Source: Rikenellaceae bacterium (GTDB lineage: Bacteria > Bacteroidota > Bacteroidia > Bacteroidales > UBA932). From it: a stretch of 11,210 nucleotides of DNA. The position numbers and the translations under genes are program-made. Shown piece by piece: positions 1-7,416 of this stretch. The first letter of the stretch is position 1. Each line of letters opens with the position of its first letter. A model generated the notes under the pieces. The model was not told the DNA's origin and did not search any database. It was given only the letters and a program-made list of their open reading frames with translations. The stretch spans positions 1 through 11,210 of the forward strand of contig CAAGGO010000240.1 in NCBI GenBank assembly GCA_900769385.1, in the 5' to 3' direction.

Positions 1-1404
1 ATCAAATCCAACGTTTCTGCCGGTGAACAGGCAAACTGCAAATATTATAAGAACTGATACAACAAGCCAGGTCTTCTTCTCAAACGGATATGTGTTGAGT
101 TTCTCAATAAAGTTGAAAGCCTTCTGGTTTATTCTGTTGTTCTCCGGGTTGAAGAAATGTGGCAGGAACACAAGGCAGAATACGGTTGTACCAACCATTC
201 CCAAAGATGCAAACAGACCAAAGTCTGAAAGGAGTTCAGATTTGGTGAAAAGCAATCCTGCAAACGCACCAATGGTGGTAAGGCTACCCATAATTACCGG
301 TTTGGTCTGTTCACGCAAAACCGTTTCCGGGTCACTTACATATTTGTAGTGGGTAAGCACGTGAAGGCAGTAGCTCAATGCCACACCAAGTACAATTGCT
401 CCAATACCCAAGGCCATAAGTGACATTCCTCCCTTAATCAGGTATATTGTTGCCAAGGCAAAGAACGCTCCGTAAACTACAGGCACAAGCAGCATTAAAA
501 GGGTGCTCTTGTTTCTGAAGCAGAACCAGATGATAAGGCAGATAAGTACAAGTGAGAAGCTCAGGGTTGTAGCCAAGTCACTCTTAATCTGGCGGGAGTT
601 GAATACACTCTGTACAGGTGCTCCGTGGAAAAGGATCTCAATTTCCGGATTCTCAGCCTCAAATTCTGCAATTTCCTCTTCCAGCATCTCCACCAGCCAG
701 GTTCCCTGTTTGGAGTCAAATGATTTGAAGTTAGGGGAAAGGAATGCAAGGGCTACGGTGCTGTCGGGAGTAAAGAAATGTCCTTCAACCACTTTATATG
801 CGCCTCCCATCATTCCTGCAATGTCCTTGTTCTGCTGCATGAAGATGTTGCGGATGGCAAGAGGGTCATTTCTTACTATATCATAATAGAACATTCCCTG
901 TGCAGATGAAAGGAGCTCCACGTTCTGTGCCATTACGGCATCTGCGTAGGTTGGGTTCAGAATTGAATCCAGGGCAGGGTAGAATTTGCTTTCCAGTACC
1001 TGCGGTACATTTTCAAACAGGTAGCCAAGGGCGTCCTGAAGCAGGTAGTCATCCAGTTTCCAGGTAAGGTCCGCTATGTAGTTTGTTGAGGTGTCCTTAA
1101 GCAGTACTGAATCTGCAAAAGAATCTGCAGCTTCTGCAAGAGTATAGTAGGTCTCCTCATTGTACTGGGTAGTGTCCTTAAGGAGGAACTCAATGAATAT
1201 CTTGTCCTTTACCTTAAGGTTATTGAATGCAAAACCTGCGGATTTGCTCTCGTCTGTGGATGGAAGAAGTTTTGAGATATCCTCTTCGTAAACCACTTTG
1301 CTTCCCAGGAAGACAAACAGTGCGGAGGTGGCAATCAGCAGGGTGTAGAATAGGGCGCGGTTTTTTTTCAGTGCCCTGTAAAGTTTGATTGTAAGTTCGG
1401 TCAT
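1..1404 (-). CDS. MMPL/RND-family exporter, partial (N-terminal 468 residues)
   Basis: Open frame from ATG at 1404 to the left edge with no stop, so the C-terminal part lies outside the window. The translation has one membrane helix at about residues 17-34, a large extracytoplasmic domain at about 36-275, then a packed membrane block with helices near 277-296, 300-323, 328-350, 370-386 and 396-417, and a further helix near 445-461 that probably opens the second half. This is the layout of MMPL/RND transporters. By family knowledge such proteins in aryl polyene or flexirubin clusters move the lipid product across the inner membrane. It follows the FabZ-like dehydratase by 33 nt and is probably the sixth gene of the operon. 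Oddity: helix 4 reads ALSY at 342-345, where many MMPL proteins have an Asp-Tyr pair used in proton relay. Family call is strong; substrate is inferred from neighbours. Confidence 0.85.
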   Translation of the reverse strand, partial: MTELTIKLYRALKKNRALFYTLLIATSALFVFLGSKVVYEEDISKLLPSTDESKSAGFAFNNLKVKDKIFIEFLLKDTTQYNEETYYTLAEAADSFADSVLLKDTSTNYIADLTWKLDDYLLQDALGYLFENVPQVLESKFYPALDSILNPTYADAVMAQNVELLSSAQGMFYYDIVRNDPLAIRNIFMQQNKDIAGMMGGAYKVVEGHFFTPDSTVALAFLSPNFKSFDSKQGTWLVEMLEEEIAEFEAENPEIEILFHGAPVQSVFNSRQIKSDLATTLSFSLVLICLIIWFCFRNKSTLLMLLVPVVYGAFFALATIYLIKGGMSLMALGIGAIVLGVALSYCLHVLTHYKYVSDPETVLREQTKPVIMGSLTTIGAFAGLLFTKSELLSDFGLFASLGMVGTTVFCLVFLPHFFNPENNRINQKAFNFIEKLNTYPFEKKTWLVVSVLIIFAVCLFTGRNVGFD

Positions 1405-1437
1405 AACTCTTTTATTGCCCTCAACGGGGCTTCAAAT

Positions 1438-1842
1438 TTATTTTATAGGGGAAAGCTCTGCAGAAATCTCAAAGAATTTCACATCAGGTGCTCCCAATTT
1501 GCTTCCGGTGGCCTTCATCTTGTAAATCATTCCGGTTCCCTCTTTCTCCTCCTGGTTAAGGTGTATCTCCACCATAAGGTTAGGGTGCTCCTGCGGAGTG
1601 ATTACAGCAAGAAGCCTGTATTGTTTTATATAACTTACAAGAAGCTGTTCGTGTGCCATAATCTGTGCACACTCCTTAACCATCTGCAATGAATATACTC
1701 CCGGACAAACAGGCTCTCCAGGGAAATGTCCCTCATACACAGGGTGGGTGGGGATAAGATCTATCTTGAACTTACCGTGTCTGGTGTCGGAATTAGGGTA
1801 AGAGATCTTACGTATGTTAAAATAACTCTCTTGCAGTTTCAT
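1438..1842 (-). CDS. FabZ/ApeI-like hot-dog 3-hydroxyacyl-ACP dehydratase
   Basis: A 134-residue protein, the usual size of a single hot-dog fold dehydratase. Residues 38-49 read GHFPGEPVCPGV, the FabZ active-site loop, with His39 as the expected catalytic base. The acid usually follows four residues after PGV as Glu. Here that position is Gln53, and Glu57 lies one helical turn further on. I believe Gln there is common in a Bacteroidota subgroup, so the enzyme is probably active, but this is not proven. Expected reaction: removal of water from 3-hydroxyacyl-ACP to give the trans-2-enoyl-ACP during chain growth. Its ATG overlaps the stop of the preceding dehydratase by one base (TAATG), which suggests translational coupling. 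It is the second dehydratase of the operon and quite different in sequence from the first. A thioesterase-like hot-dog role is less likely because of the HFPG motif. Confidence 0.85.
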   Translation of the reverse strand: MKLQESYFNIRKISYPNSDTRHGKFKIDLIPTHPVYEGHFPGEPVCPGVYSLQMVKECAQIMAHEQLLVSYIKQYRLLAVITPQEHPNLMVEIHLNQEEKEGTGMIYKMKATGSKLGAPDVKFFEISAELSPIK

Positions 1843-2258
1843 TATTCTTCCCTTATAAAAATTTTCATCTGGCAGGAAGCGGCAACCACCCCTCCAACAG
1901 ATGTAGAGGCACTGATCAGGGTGATTCCCATAGCCTCAGATACAACATTGATGGTTGTTTCCATTGTCTCCTCAATTTTTGGAAGGAAATTGAGGGTAAA
2001 TTTCTTAACCTCTCCAATAAAGCCTACAGGTGCAGGTTTTCCTGCAACCTTGCAGTTGTACCCCGCCATTGCAGAGGCACTCTGCGCCATATGCTCAATG
2101 ATTCCCGCTTCCGCAATGTGGCCCTGATGGCAGAACATATTGGTACTGCTTATAAACAAAGATGTAGTGGCACCCGCTGGGGATGCACTACATAATTTGT
2201 CTACCATTACAATAGGATTGCGTTGAGGGATCAGATCACTAATTGTCCATTCTCTCAT
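1842..2258 (-). CDS. ApeP-like hot-dog 3-hydroxyacyl-ACP dehydratase
   Basis: Predicted 138 residues starting at ATG 2258. The frame extends eight codons further to a TTG at 2282, but the ATG gives the usual family start (MREW...LIPQRNPIVMVD) and a 20-nt overlap with the upstream ACP gene instead of 44 nt. Residues 10-20 read IPQRNPIVMVD and residues 50-59 read EAGIIEHMAQ, the pattern of ApeP/FabZ-like dehydratases. Glu55 occupies the place of the catalytic acid, and His44 or His47 lies in the active-site loop before it. Expected role: dehydration of 3-hydroxyacyl-ACP intermediates on the neighbouring carrier protein, in the cytoplasm. In aryl polyene systems ApeI-like and ApeP-like dehydratases are known to occur together, and the same pairing is seen here. 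Family call is firm, pathway assignment inferred. Confidence 0.85.
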   Translation of the reverse strand: MREWTISDLIPQRNPIVMVDKLCSASPAGATTSLFISSTNMFCHQGHIAEAGIIEHMAQSASAMAGYNCKVAGKPAPVGFIGEVKKFTLNFLPKIEETMETTINVVSEAMGITLISASTSVGGVVAASCQMKIFIREE

Positions 2259-2484
2259 ATACAAAATCGTATAGTTGGCCAAAAGTTTTGATTGAAGCTA
2301 CCTCAGTACCTTTAATTTTAACACCAAAAGTCTCCTCAATTAGGGCAACCATATCTACAAGGCTAAGGCTGTCCAAATCCAAGGTCTTCTTAATGTCTGC
2401 CTCTGGGGTAATCACTTCAGTCTCTACCTCAAATTCCTCTGCAAGAACCTCAATGGTCTGTGCAATCATTTCGTCTTTAGTCAT
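2239..2484 (-). CDS. Acyl carrier protein
   Basis: An acidic 81-residue protein of standard ACP length. The phosphopantetheine attachment motif DLDSLSLVDM is present with Ser39 as the modified serine, followed by the acidic recognition helix (VDMVALIEETFGV) typical of ACPs. It is very likely the dedicated carrier on which the neighbouring ketosynthase and dehydratases work, not the housekeeping AcpP, because it sits inside the biosynthetic operon, 23 nt after the ketosynthase gene and overlapping the next dehydratase gene. A 4'-phosphopantetheinyl transferase would be needed for activation and is not in the window. The start is the ATG at 2484. Confidence 0.92.
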   Translation of the reverse strand: MTKDEMIAQTIEVLAEEFEVETEVITPEADIKKTLDLDSLSLVDMVALIEETFGVKIKGTEVASIKTFGQLYDFVYERMDN

Positions 2485-2507
2485 TGTTTTATTGTTTTAT
2501 AAGGTTA

Positions 2508-3728
2508 TTATAGATTTTTTACAATCAGTGTTGAGTTTGTACCTCCAAAACCGAATGAGTTTGAAAGGAAGGTGTCAAACTTCTTCTCTATTCTCTTGCC
2601 GGGGATGTTCAGTTTTGCAGAATCCTCATCAGGGTTCTCAAAGTTAAGGTTTGCTGCAATGAAATCATTCTTCATCATTAGGGTTGAGTAGATGATTTCA
2701 GATGCACCTGCCATCCACATCTCGTGACCTGTCTGTGATTTGGTTGAGGTAACCTCCGGCATATTGTCTCCAAATACCTGGTAGATTGCCTTGGCCTCGT
2801 TTGCGTCACCTTTAGGGGTTGATGTAGCGTGTGCGTTGATATATCCAATCTGGTTCTTGTCAATACCGGCAAGTCTCAGTGCCATCTCCAATGAACGGGC
2901 AGGGCCGTCAACGTTTGGAACGGAGATATGGTCACCATTGGATGAGAAACCGTAGCTCAGAACCTCGGCAATGATAGGGGCGCCCCTTCTTACTGCACTC
3001 TCATAGCTCTCAATGATAACTGTTGCAGCTCCACCACCAGGTACAAGACCGTCGCGGTCCCTGTCAAACGGACGTGAAGCTTTTGTAGGGTCACTCTCTC
3101 TGATAGAGAAAGCGCTTATACCGTCAAAGCTTCCAATTGAGAACGGGTTCACCTCCTGTGCACCTCCACAAATCACCATCTCCTGCAAACCGTTTTTGAT
3201 AAGCATAGCTCCCAAACCAATTGCGTGTGAACCGCTGGCGCAGGCACCTGAAACTGTAAGGTTCATACCCTTAAGCTTAAAGATGCAGGCAAGGTTCATA
3301 GTAACAGTTGAGTTCATGCTCTGGAAAATTGCACCTGAACCTACAAGGGTAGTATCTTTTTTCTCCCTCATTGTATCCACGCTCTTGACTACAGGATCAG
3401 CACTGCTGTCATTTCCGTAAAGGATACCAACCTCGTGGCTGTTAAGATAATCCTGGTCAATGCCTGCGTGTCTTAGGGCATCTACAGTTGCGCAATATGC
3501 ATATTTGGCCTGTTCAGGCATATAAACTCTCTGGCTTCTGCTCAACTCTTTCTTAAGCTCAGGAATCTCAAGATGTGCAGTAAGTGCAGACCTGAAACCC
3601 ATCTCCTTTCTTACAGGGTCAAAGATGATACCCGATTTTCCATAATAAAGAGAATCCCTTACCTCTTCCAAAGTCTTTCCAAGGCAAGAATAAATACCCA
3701 TTCCGGTAATTACAACTCTTCTTTCCAT
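2508..3728 (-). CDS. Beta-ketoacyl-ACP synthase, FabF (KAS II) type
   Basis: A 406-residue thiolase-fold condensing enzyme, the normal length for FabF/KAS II. The catalytic triad is complete: Cys163 in SGACASGSHAIG, His300 in INAHATSTPKGD, and His335 in STKSQTGHEMWMAGA, with the conserved Lys330. The C terminus has the family signature SFGFGGTNSTL at 391-401. It should condense malonyl-ACP with an acyl-ACP, extending the chain by two carbons. An intact Cys argues that it is a true ketosynthase and not a chain-length factor. It lies 18 nt after the acyltransferase gene and 23 nt before the ACP gene. Being in an operon with an MMPL exporter and two dehydratases, it probably serves a specialised polyene/lipid pathway and not bulk fatty-acid synthesis. 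Which of the Ape-type ketosynthases (ApeO or ApeR) it matches cannot be told by eye. Confidence 0.92.
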   Translation of the reverse strand: MERRVVITGMGIYSCLGKTLEEVRDSLYYGKSGIIFDPVRKEMGFRSALTAHLEIPELKKELSRSQRVYMPEQAKYAYCATVDALRHAGIDQDYLNSHEVGILYGNDSSADPVVKSVDTMREKKDTTLVGSGAIFQSMNSTVTMNLACIFKLKGMNLTVSGACASGSHAIGLGAMLIKNGLQEMVICGGAQEVNPFSIGSFDGISAFSIRESDPTKASRPFDRDRDGLVPGGGAATVIIESYESAVRRGAPIIAEVLSYGFSSNGDHISVPNVDGPARSLEMALRLAGIDKNQIGYINAHATSTPKGDANEAKAIYQVFGDNMPEVTSTKSQTGHEMWMAGASEIIYSTLMMKNDFIAANLNFENPDEDSAKLNIPGKRIEKKFDTFLSNSFGFGGTNSTLIVKNL

Positions 3729-3746
3729 AAAAATTAGTCCAAAAAT

Positions 3747-5102
3747 TTATTTTATACTCTTTAATTTTTTCCAAAGTGAGGTATGCTTCATTTCAAGCTC
3801 CTTCCCTTTTGCCTTACCCTTTGCCAAAGCCCACTTAAGGTCCTTGAACGCATTCTGAATGAATTTTGTGTAGTTCCAGGCAAAAATGCAAAGAACAGGA
3901 ATCAGTGCTACGTGAACAAGTCCAATCCACCACAAACCTGTTCCAAAATAGGACAGAAAGAATGTGGTCAATGTGAAAAGTGGAATACAAAGCAGCACAT
4001 TGAACGCATACATAAAGGTTCCAAGGAACATGATGTCGGTACTCAATTTCTTATGTGCCAACTTTGGAATTCCATACAGGAACAAAGCGGGCCACAATGA
4101 GAAAATGTACAGTTCGCAGAAAAGGAATGCCACCAATAGTTTAAATGCAGATTTTATTCCCGACGGGTTTTTCTCCACCGCCTCACTCCTTGTTCCAATC
4201 TCCTCCAGACCGTCTTTGACCTCCCTTGCCAATGCATATAACTGCTCTGCCTCCTCAGGGAAATTTTCCTTGTAGGCGGCAAGTTTGCTGCAAAGTTCCT
4301 TGTCTGAAGTGAGCATATCGGGAAGATAAGTTATGTCAATCCCTTTTTGTGCTGCATACTCTTTGCCGTATGTGGTGCGGATAAAATCTATTGCATCGTA
4401 GTTGTCCAAATCCTCAATGTTCAGCATAAGGTTGCTGATCTGCTCCCTTACAAGTGCATTAACCTGTCTTTTGGCGGTGCGGGGTTTGGTTTTGTACAGC
4501 TCGTAGAACGGCTTCAATGAAATTGGGGTGCCGAATTTTACCATAAACTGCCCCTGTATCTCGTGGTAATGCCTGTAGTGGTTGCAGGATGGAAGGATGA
4601 AGATTTCTGTATTGAAATTGTCCATCTCCGCAGCCTCAAAAGCAAGTTTGAGGTATCCCATAGAGAAAGTGCCAAGCCAGCGTTTGTCCTGGTGGCCGGC
4701 CTCAGGGTACATCATGATTGTACGGCCGTTTACAAGTTCACGCTCCGTAATCTTGAATGTCTCGTCATTTTTGCCAAGGGCATCCTCTCCCTCGTGGCTG
4801 AGGCGGAATGCAGGCAAAAGTCCTATTGCCCTAAGGAACTTGTTGGCTATGGGGTGAAGTGCAAATACATCTGCACGTGTAATGAAATTGGGTTTTCTGT
4901 CCCTGAATGTGAATAGCACGCCAAGAGGATCATTAAGGCAGTACTGGTGGTTTGAAACTACAAGGGTAGGTATACCATCTGCCGGAATGTTCTCTGGATT
5001 AATGCTATATGTGTTCTTGTAGTATATCTTGTCGTGTACAAAACGGAGATATACTTTAAACATCCTATATATCAAACTTGGTTTTCCTGTATCCTTCTTC
5101 AT
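3747..5102 (-). CDS. LPLAT/PlsC-like acyltransferase with C-terminal membrane domain
   Basis: A 451-residue protein. The N-terminal half is a lysophospholipid-acyltransferase fold: block I SNHQYCLNDPL holds His52 and Asp58 (spacing H-X5-D), and block III YPEAGHQDKR lies at 132-141. Asparagine-histidine with a downstream acid, and a PEGGH-like block, are family hallmarks. Residues about 210-310 form a charged helical linker. Residues about 318-347, 355-385 and 388-412 are three hydrophobic stretches, likely membrane-spanning, followed by a lysine-rich tail. Expected role: transfer of an acyl or polyenoyl group from ACP or CoA to a lipid or glycolipid acceptor at the inner membrane. It is the first gene of the operon, directly behind a consensus promoter. 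Acyltransferases of this kind occur in aryl polyene/flexirubin clusters. The acceptor is unknown, and an ordinary phospholipid-synthesis role is possible but less likely given its position. Confidence 0.85.
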   Translation of the reverse strand: MKKDTGKPSLIYRMFKVYLRFVHDKIYYKNTYSINPENIPADGIPTLVVSNHQYCLNDPLGVLFTFRDRKPNFITRADVFALHPIANKFLRAIGLLPAFRLSHEGEDALGKNDETFKITERELVNGRTIMMYPEAGHQDKRWLGTFSMGYLKLAFEAAEMDNFNTEIFILPSCNHYRHYHEIQGQFMVKFGTPISLKPFYELYKTKPRTAKRQVNALVREQISNLMLNIEDLDNYDAIDFIRTTYGKEYAAQKGIDITYLPDMLTSDKELCSKLAAYKENFPEEAEQLYALAREVKDGLEEIGTRSEAVEKNPSGIKSAFKLLVAFLFCELYIFSLWPALFLYGIPKLAHKKLSTDIMFLGTFMYAFNVLLCIPLFTLTTFFLSYFGTGLWWIGLVHVALIPVLCIFAWNYTKFIQNAFKDLKWALAKGKAKGKELEMKHTSLWKKLKSIK

Positions 5103-5128
5103 TTCGCTTATGCGCTCATTTAGCCTTG

Positions 5129-5159
5129 CAAAGTTACTAAATTAAGTGTTCAGGGCAAA
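5129..5159 (-). promoter_or_regulatory. Bacteroidota-type promoter of the polyene-like operon
   Basis: On the minus strand TTTG (5159-5156), exactly 19 bases, then TAACTTTG (5136-5129): a full match to the Bacteroidota primary sigma consensus TTTG-N19-TAnnTTTG. Transcription would start near 5122, leaving about 20 nt before the acyltransferase ATG at 5102. No other promoter of this quality was seen inside the operon, and the gene gaps are short, so this probably drives all six genes. Confidence 0.8.
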
Positions 5160-5226
5160 ACCGGTTATGTTATGGTATACTTTTATTGTGTTGTGGAACA
5201 GCCAGATACGGGCCGAGATGGGAAAT

Positions 5227-5255
5227 AAAAAAGGCTCTCAGATTTGAGAGCCTTT
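5227..5255 (-). terminator. Rho-independent terminator of the tRNA-Glu gene
   Basis: A perfect 8-bp stem GGCTCTCA/TGAGAGCC with a 4-base loop, extendable by three A-T pairs, followed on the minus strand by a run of six T. It starts directly after the tRNA 3' end and lies before the operon promoter at 5129-5159, so it separates the tRNA transcript from the acyltransferase operon. The plus strand also has a short T run, but no gene there needs it. Confidence 0.85.
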
Positions 5256-5256
5256 G

Positions 5257-5328
5257 TACGGGATAGGAGAATCGAACTCCTATTTGAAGAATGAGAATCT
5301 TCCGTCCTAACCGTTAGACGAATCCCGC
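5257..5328 (-). tRNA. tRNA-Glu (anticodon CTC)
   Basis: A 72-nt cloverleaf reads on the minus strand. Acceptor stem GCGGGAT/ATCCCGT has a G1-U72 wobble at the first pair. The D arm is GTCT/GGAC around an 8-base loop. The anticodon stem is GAAGA/TCTTC around loop TTCTCAT, giving anticodon CTC at 5295-5293. The variable loop is 4 bases. The T arm is AGGAG/CTCCT with TTCGATT. The CTC anticodon reads GAG only. CCA is not encoded. It has its own promoter and terminator, so it is a single-gene unit. Confidence 0.93.
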
Positions 5329-5345
5329 GTTCCGTTTAGCGAGTG

Positions 5346-5376
5346 CAAAGGTAGGTAAAATTTTTAAACTTCCAAA
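5346..5376 (-). promoter_or_regulatory. Bacteroidota-type promoter of tRNA-Glu
   Basis: On the minus strand TTTG (5376-5373), exactly 19 bases, then TACCTTTG (5353-5346), a full consensus match. The expected transcription start near 5339 leaves a leader of about 11 nt before the mature tRNA 5' end at 5328. Confidence 0.8.
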
Positions 5377-5615
5377 TTTTTTCTTCAAAAAAATCAATAT
5401 TTTTTAAAGAATTTTAGAGTCAGAAAAGTTAATATACAGATAATCAGCATATTGTGTTAAGCTAAAAATTTTATATTTTTTTGTGCTTTTTTTTGCACTT
5501 GATGTCCTCTTTTCCGTAGAAGGAGCAAAAGACGTTTAAAGTTACAATAAAAAATGATACGGGAAGCAATTTTTTTTGGAGAAATTAATTTAGAAAAAGC
5601 ATTGAAGGAATAGAT
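5377..5615. other. AT-rich intergenic spacer between tRNA-Glu and fhs
   Basis: About 240 bases dominated by A and T runs, between two promoters that point away from each other. I see no convincing gene or RNA here. A short GTGC/GCAC repeat around eight T at 5483-5498 and a 19-codon ATG frame at 5554-5613 are both too weak to call. The spacer probably serves as upstream promoter DNA. Confidence 0.6.
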
Positions 5616-5646
5616 TTTGTAATCTAAATTATAATTTTTATCTTTA
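5616..5646 (+). promoter_or_regulatory. Bacteroidota-type promoter of fhs
   Basis: TTTG (5616-5619), exactly 19 bases, then TATCTTTA (5639-5646). This matches TTTG-N19-TAnnTTTG except for the last base (A instead of G). The expected start near 5653 gives a leader of about 17 nt to the fhs ATG at 5670, in line with the short leaders of the other genes here. Confidence 0.7.
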
Positions 5647-5669
5647 CAAAAACTATAAAATAGAAGATT

Positions 5670-7397
5670 ATGGCATCAGATATACAAATTGCAAGAGAGC
5701 ATACAATGCTCCACATTGAGAAAATTTCAGACAAACTGAATATCAACAGGGATGATCTTGAGTTGTACGGAAAATATAAGGCAAAGATTCCTCTAACGTA
5801 TAAGGATAAGAAAACCGGCAAGAAAGGTGCATTGGTATTGGTTTCTGCCATCTCTCCAACTCCGGCTGGAGAGGGCAAGACTACAGTCTCAATTGGCCTT
5901 GCGCAGGCTATGAACAAAACAGGGCGTCAGACAACTGTTGTGCTCAGAGAACCTTCATTGGGTCCTGTGTTCGGCATCAAGGGCGGTGCAACCGGCGGAG
6001 GATATTCGCAGGTGGTACCTATGGAGGATATCAACCTCCATTTTACAGGTGATTTTTCTGCAGTGGAGAAGGCCCATAACCTGTTGGCTGCAATCATAGA
6101 CAACAACATACAGAGCAAGAAGCGCTCCCTTAACATAGATCCCCGTACAATTTCCTGGAAAAGGGTTATGGATATGAATGACCGTTCACTGAGGCATATT
6201 GTGGTGGGGTTGGGAGGAACCTCGTCGGGAATACCAAGGGAAACGGGGTTTGACATAACTGCGGCATCCGAGATTATGGCCATTCTGTGTCTGAGTGAGG
6301 ATTTGCAGGATTTGAAGGAGAGGTTGGGTAATATCTTTGTGGGGTATACATTTGACAAGAAGCCCATTTATGCGCGTGACCTGAATGCCCACGGTGCAAT
6401 GGCTGCTCTCCTTAAAGATGCAATAAAGCCAAATCTGGTGCAGACACTGGAGGAGACCCCTGCCCTTATACACGGCGGGCCGTTTGCCAACATTGCGCAG
6501 GGTACTAATACTGTAATTGCAACCAAAACCTCATTGGCACTCAGCGATTATACCATTACTGAGGCCGGTTTCGGGTTTGATTTGGGCGCAGAGAAATTCC
6601 TGGATATCAAATGCCGTTTTGCAGGGCTGAACCCACAGGCGGTAGTGCTTGTGGCAACGGTAAGGGCGCTCAAATACCATGGCAGGATGTCCTTGAAAGA
6701 GCTTAAGGAGGAGACAACCGCGTGTGCGGAGGGTACCTGTCCAATTGAGGAGATTACCCGTAGGCTTGATTCGGTGAAAGCCGGCATTGAGAACCTTCAG
6801 AAGCACGTTGAGAACATCAAACAGTTCAACCTTACCCCGGTGGTTGCAATCAACAGGTTTACAACCGATGCCCAGGAGGAGATAGATTTCATTAAGGAGT
6901 ATTGTGCCGGCCTTGGTGTGAAATGTGCGGTGGCAGATGTTTGGGCAAAAGGTGGTGACGGAGCCCTTGAACTTGCAGATGAGGTGGCGGCTGTTGTGGA
7001 GGAGAGTATGGCTGCTGGCAACCATTATGTACCTATGTATTCTTTGGAGCAGAGTGTTGAGGAGAAGATAGAGACAATTGCAAAGAGGATTTACGGGGCA
7101 GTTGCAGTGGATTATACCGCAAAGGCAAAGGCCGACCTCAAGAAAATCTATGACCTTGGGCTGCAGAATCTTGCAATCTGTATGGCCAAAACCCAGAAAT
7201 CCCTTTCAGACAACCCGGCATTGCTGGGCCGTCCAAAAGATTTCATCATAACCGTAAGGGAAATAGAAATTGCAGCAGGTGCAGGCTTTTTAATCCCGAT
7301 AACCGGTGAAATTATGCGTATGCCGGGCCTTCCTGAAACCCCTGCCTCAGAGGCAATGGACATTACCTCAGACGGGGAGATTACAGGGTTGTTCTAA
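5670..7397 (+). CDS. fhs: Formate--tetrahydrofolate ligase
   Basis: A 575-residue protein, slightly longer than the roughly 555-560 usual for the family, with clear identity along its length. The nucleotide-binding loop TPAGEGKTT is at 64-72. The substrate-binding region GGGYSQVVPMEDINLHFTGD follows at about 109-128. The signature VATVRALKYHG is at 328-338, where the next residue is Arg and not the Gly often seen. The end, with MPGLP and a final GLF, is typical. The enzyme uses ATP to join formate to tetrahydrofolate, giving 10-formyl-THF for purine and formyl-Met-tRNA synthesis. It acts in the cytoplasm as a homotetramer. The start ATG at 5670 fits the promoter and the usual N terminus. It stands alone between its own promoter and terminator, with no folD or other folate gene beside it. 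Confidence 0.97.
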   Translation: MASDIQIAREHTMLHIEKISDKLNINRDDLELYGKYKAKIPLTYKDKKTGKKGALVLVSAISPTPAGEGKTTVSIGLAQAMNKTGRQTTVVLREPSLGPVFGIKGGATGGGYSQVVPMEDINLHFTGDFSAVEKAHNLLAAIIDNNIQSKKRSLNIDPRTISWKRVMDMNDRSLRHIVVGLGGTSSGIPRETGFDITAASEIMAILCLSEDLQDLKERLGNIFVGYTFDKKPIYARDLNAHGAMAALLKDAIKPNLVQTLEETPALIHGGPFANIAQGTNTVIATKTSLALSDYTITEAGFGFDLGAEKFLDIKCRFAGLNPQAVVLVATVRALKYHGRMSLKELKEETTACAEGTCPIEEITRRLDSVKAGIENLQKHVENIKQFNLTPVVAINRFTTDAQEEIDFIKEYCAGLGVKCAVADVWAKGGDGALELADEVAAVVEESMAAGNHYVPMYSLEQSVEEKIETIAKRIYGAVAVDYTAKAKADLKKIYDLGLQNLAICMAKTQKSLSDNPALLGRPKDFIITVREIEIAAGAGFLIPITGEIMRMPGLPETPASEAMDITSDGEITGLF

Positions 7398-7416
7398 AAA
7401 GAGTGCAATGCATTTT

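Noticed and set aside
503..886. Open frame on the plus strand inside the exporter gene
   Set aside because: It is antisense to the MMPL frame, which has clear membrane helices and runs unbroken for 468 codons; the plus-strand translation shows no recognisable domain.
2259..2282. TTG start eight codons upstream for the ApeP-like dehydratase
   Set aside because: The ATG at 2258 fits the family N terminus better and gives a smaller overlap with the ACP gene.
5483..5498. GTGC-T8-GCAC hairpin in the AT-rich spacer
   Set aside because: Only four base pairs, with no T tail in a useful place and no gene end nearby.
5554..5613. A 19-codon ATG frame before the fhs promoter, as a leader peptide
   Set aside because: It ends before the fhs promoter, has no promoter box of its own, and lies in low-complexity AT-rich DNA.
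5927..6367. Minus-strand open frame inside fhs
   Set aside because: It is a shadow of the strongly conserved fhs frame and has no domain or promoter of its own. Other antisense frames across the window were dropped for the same reason.
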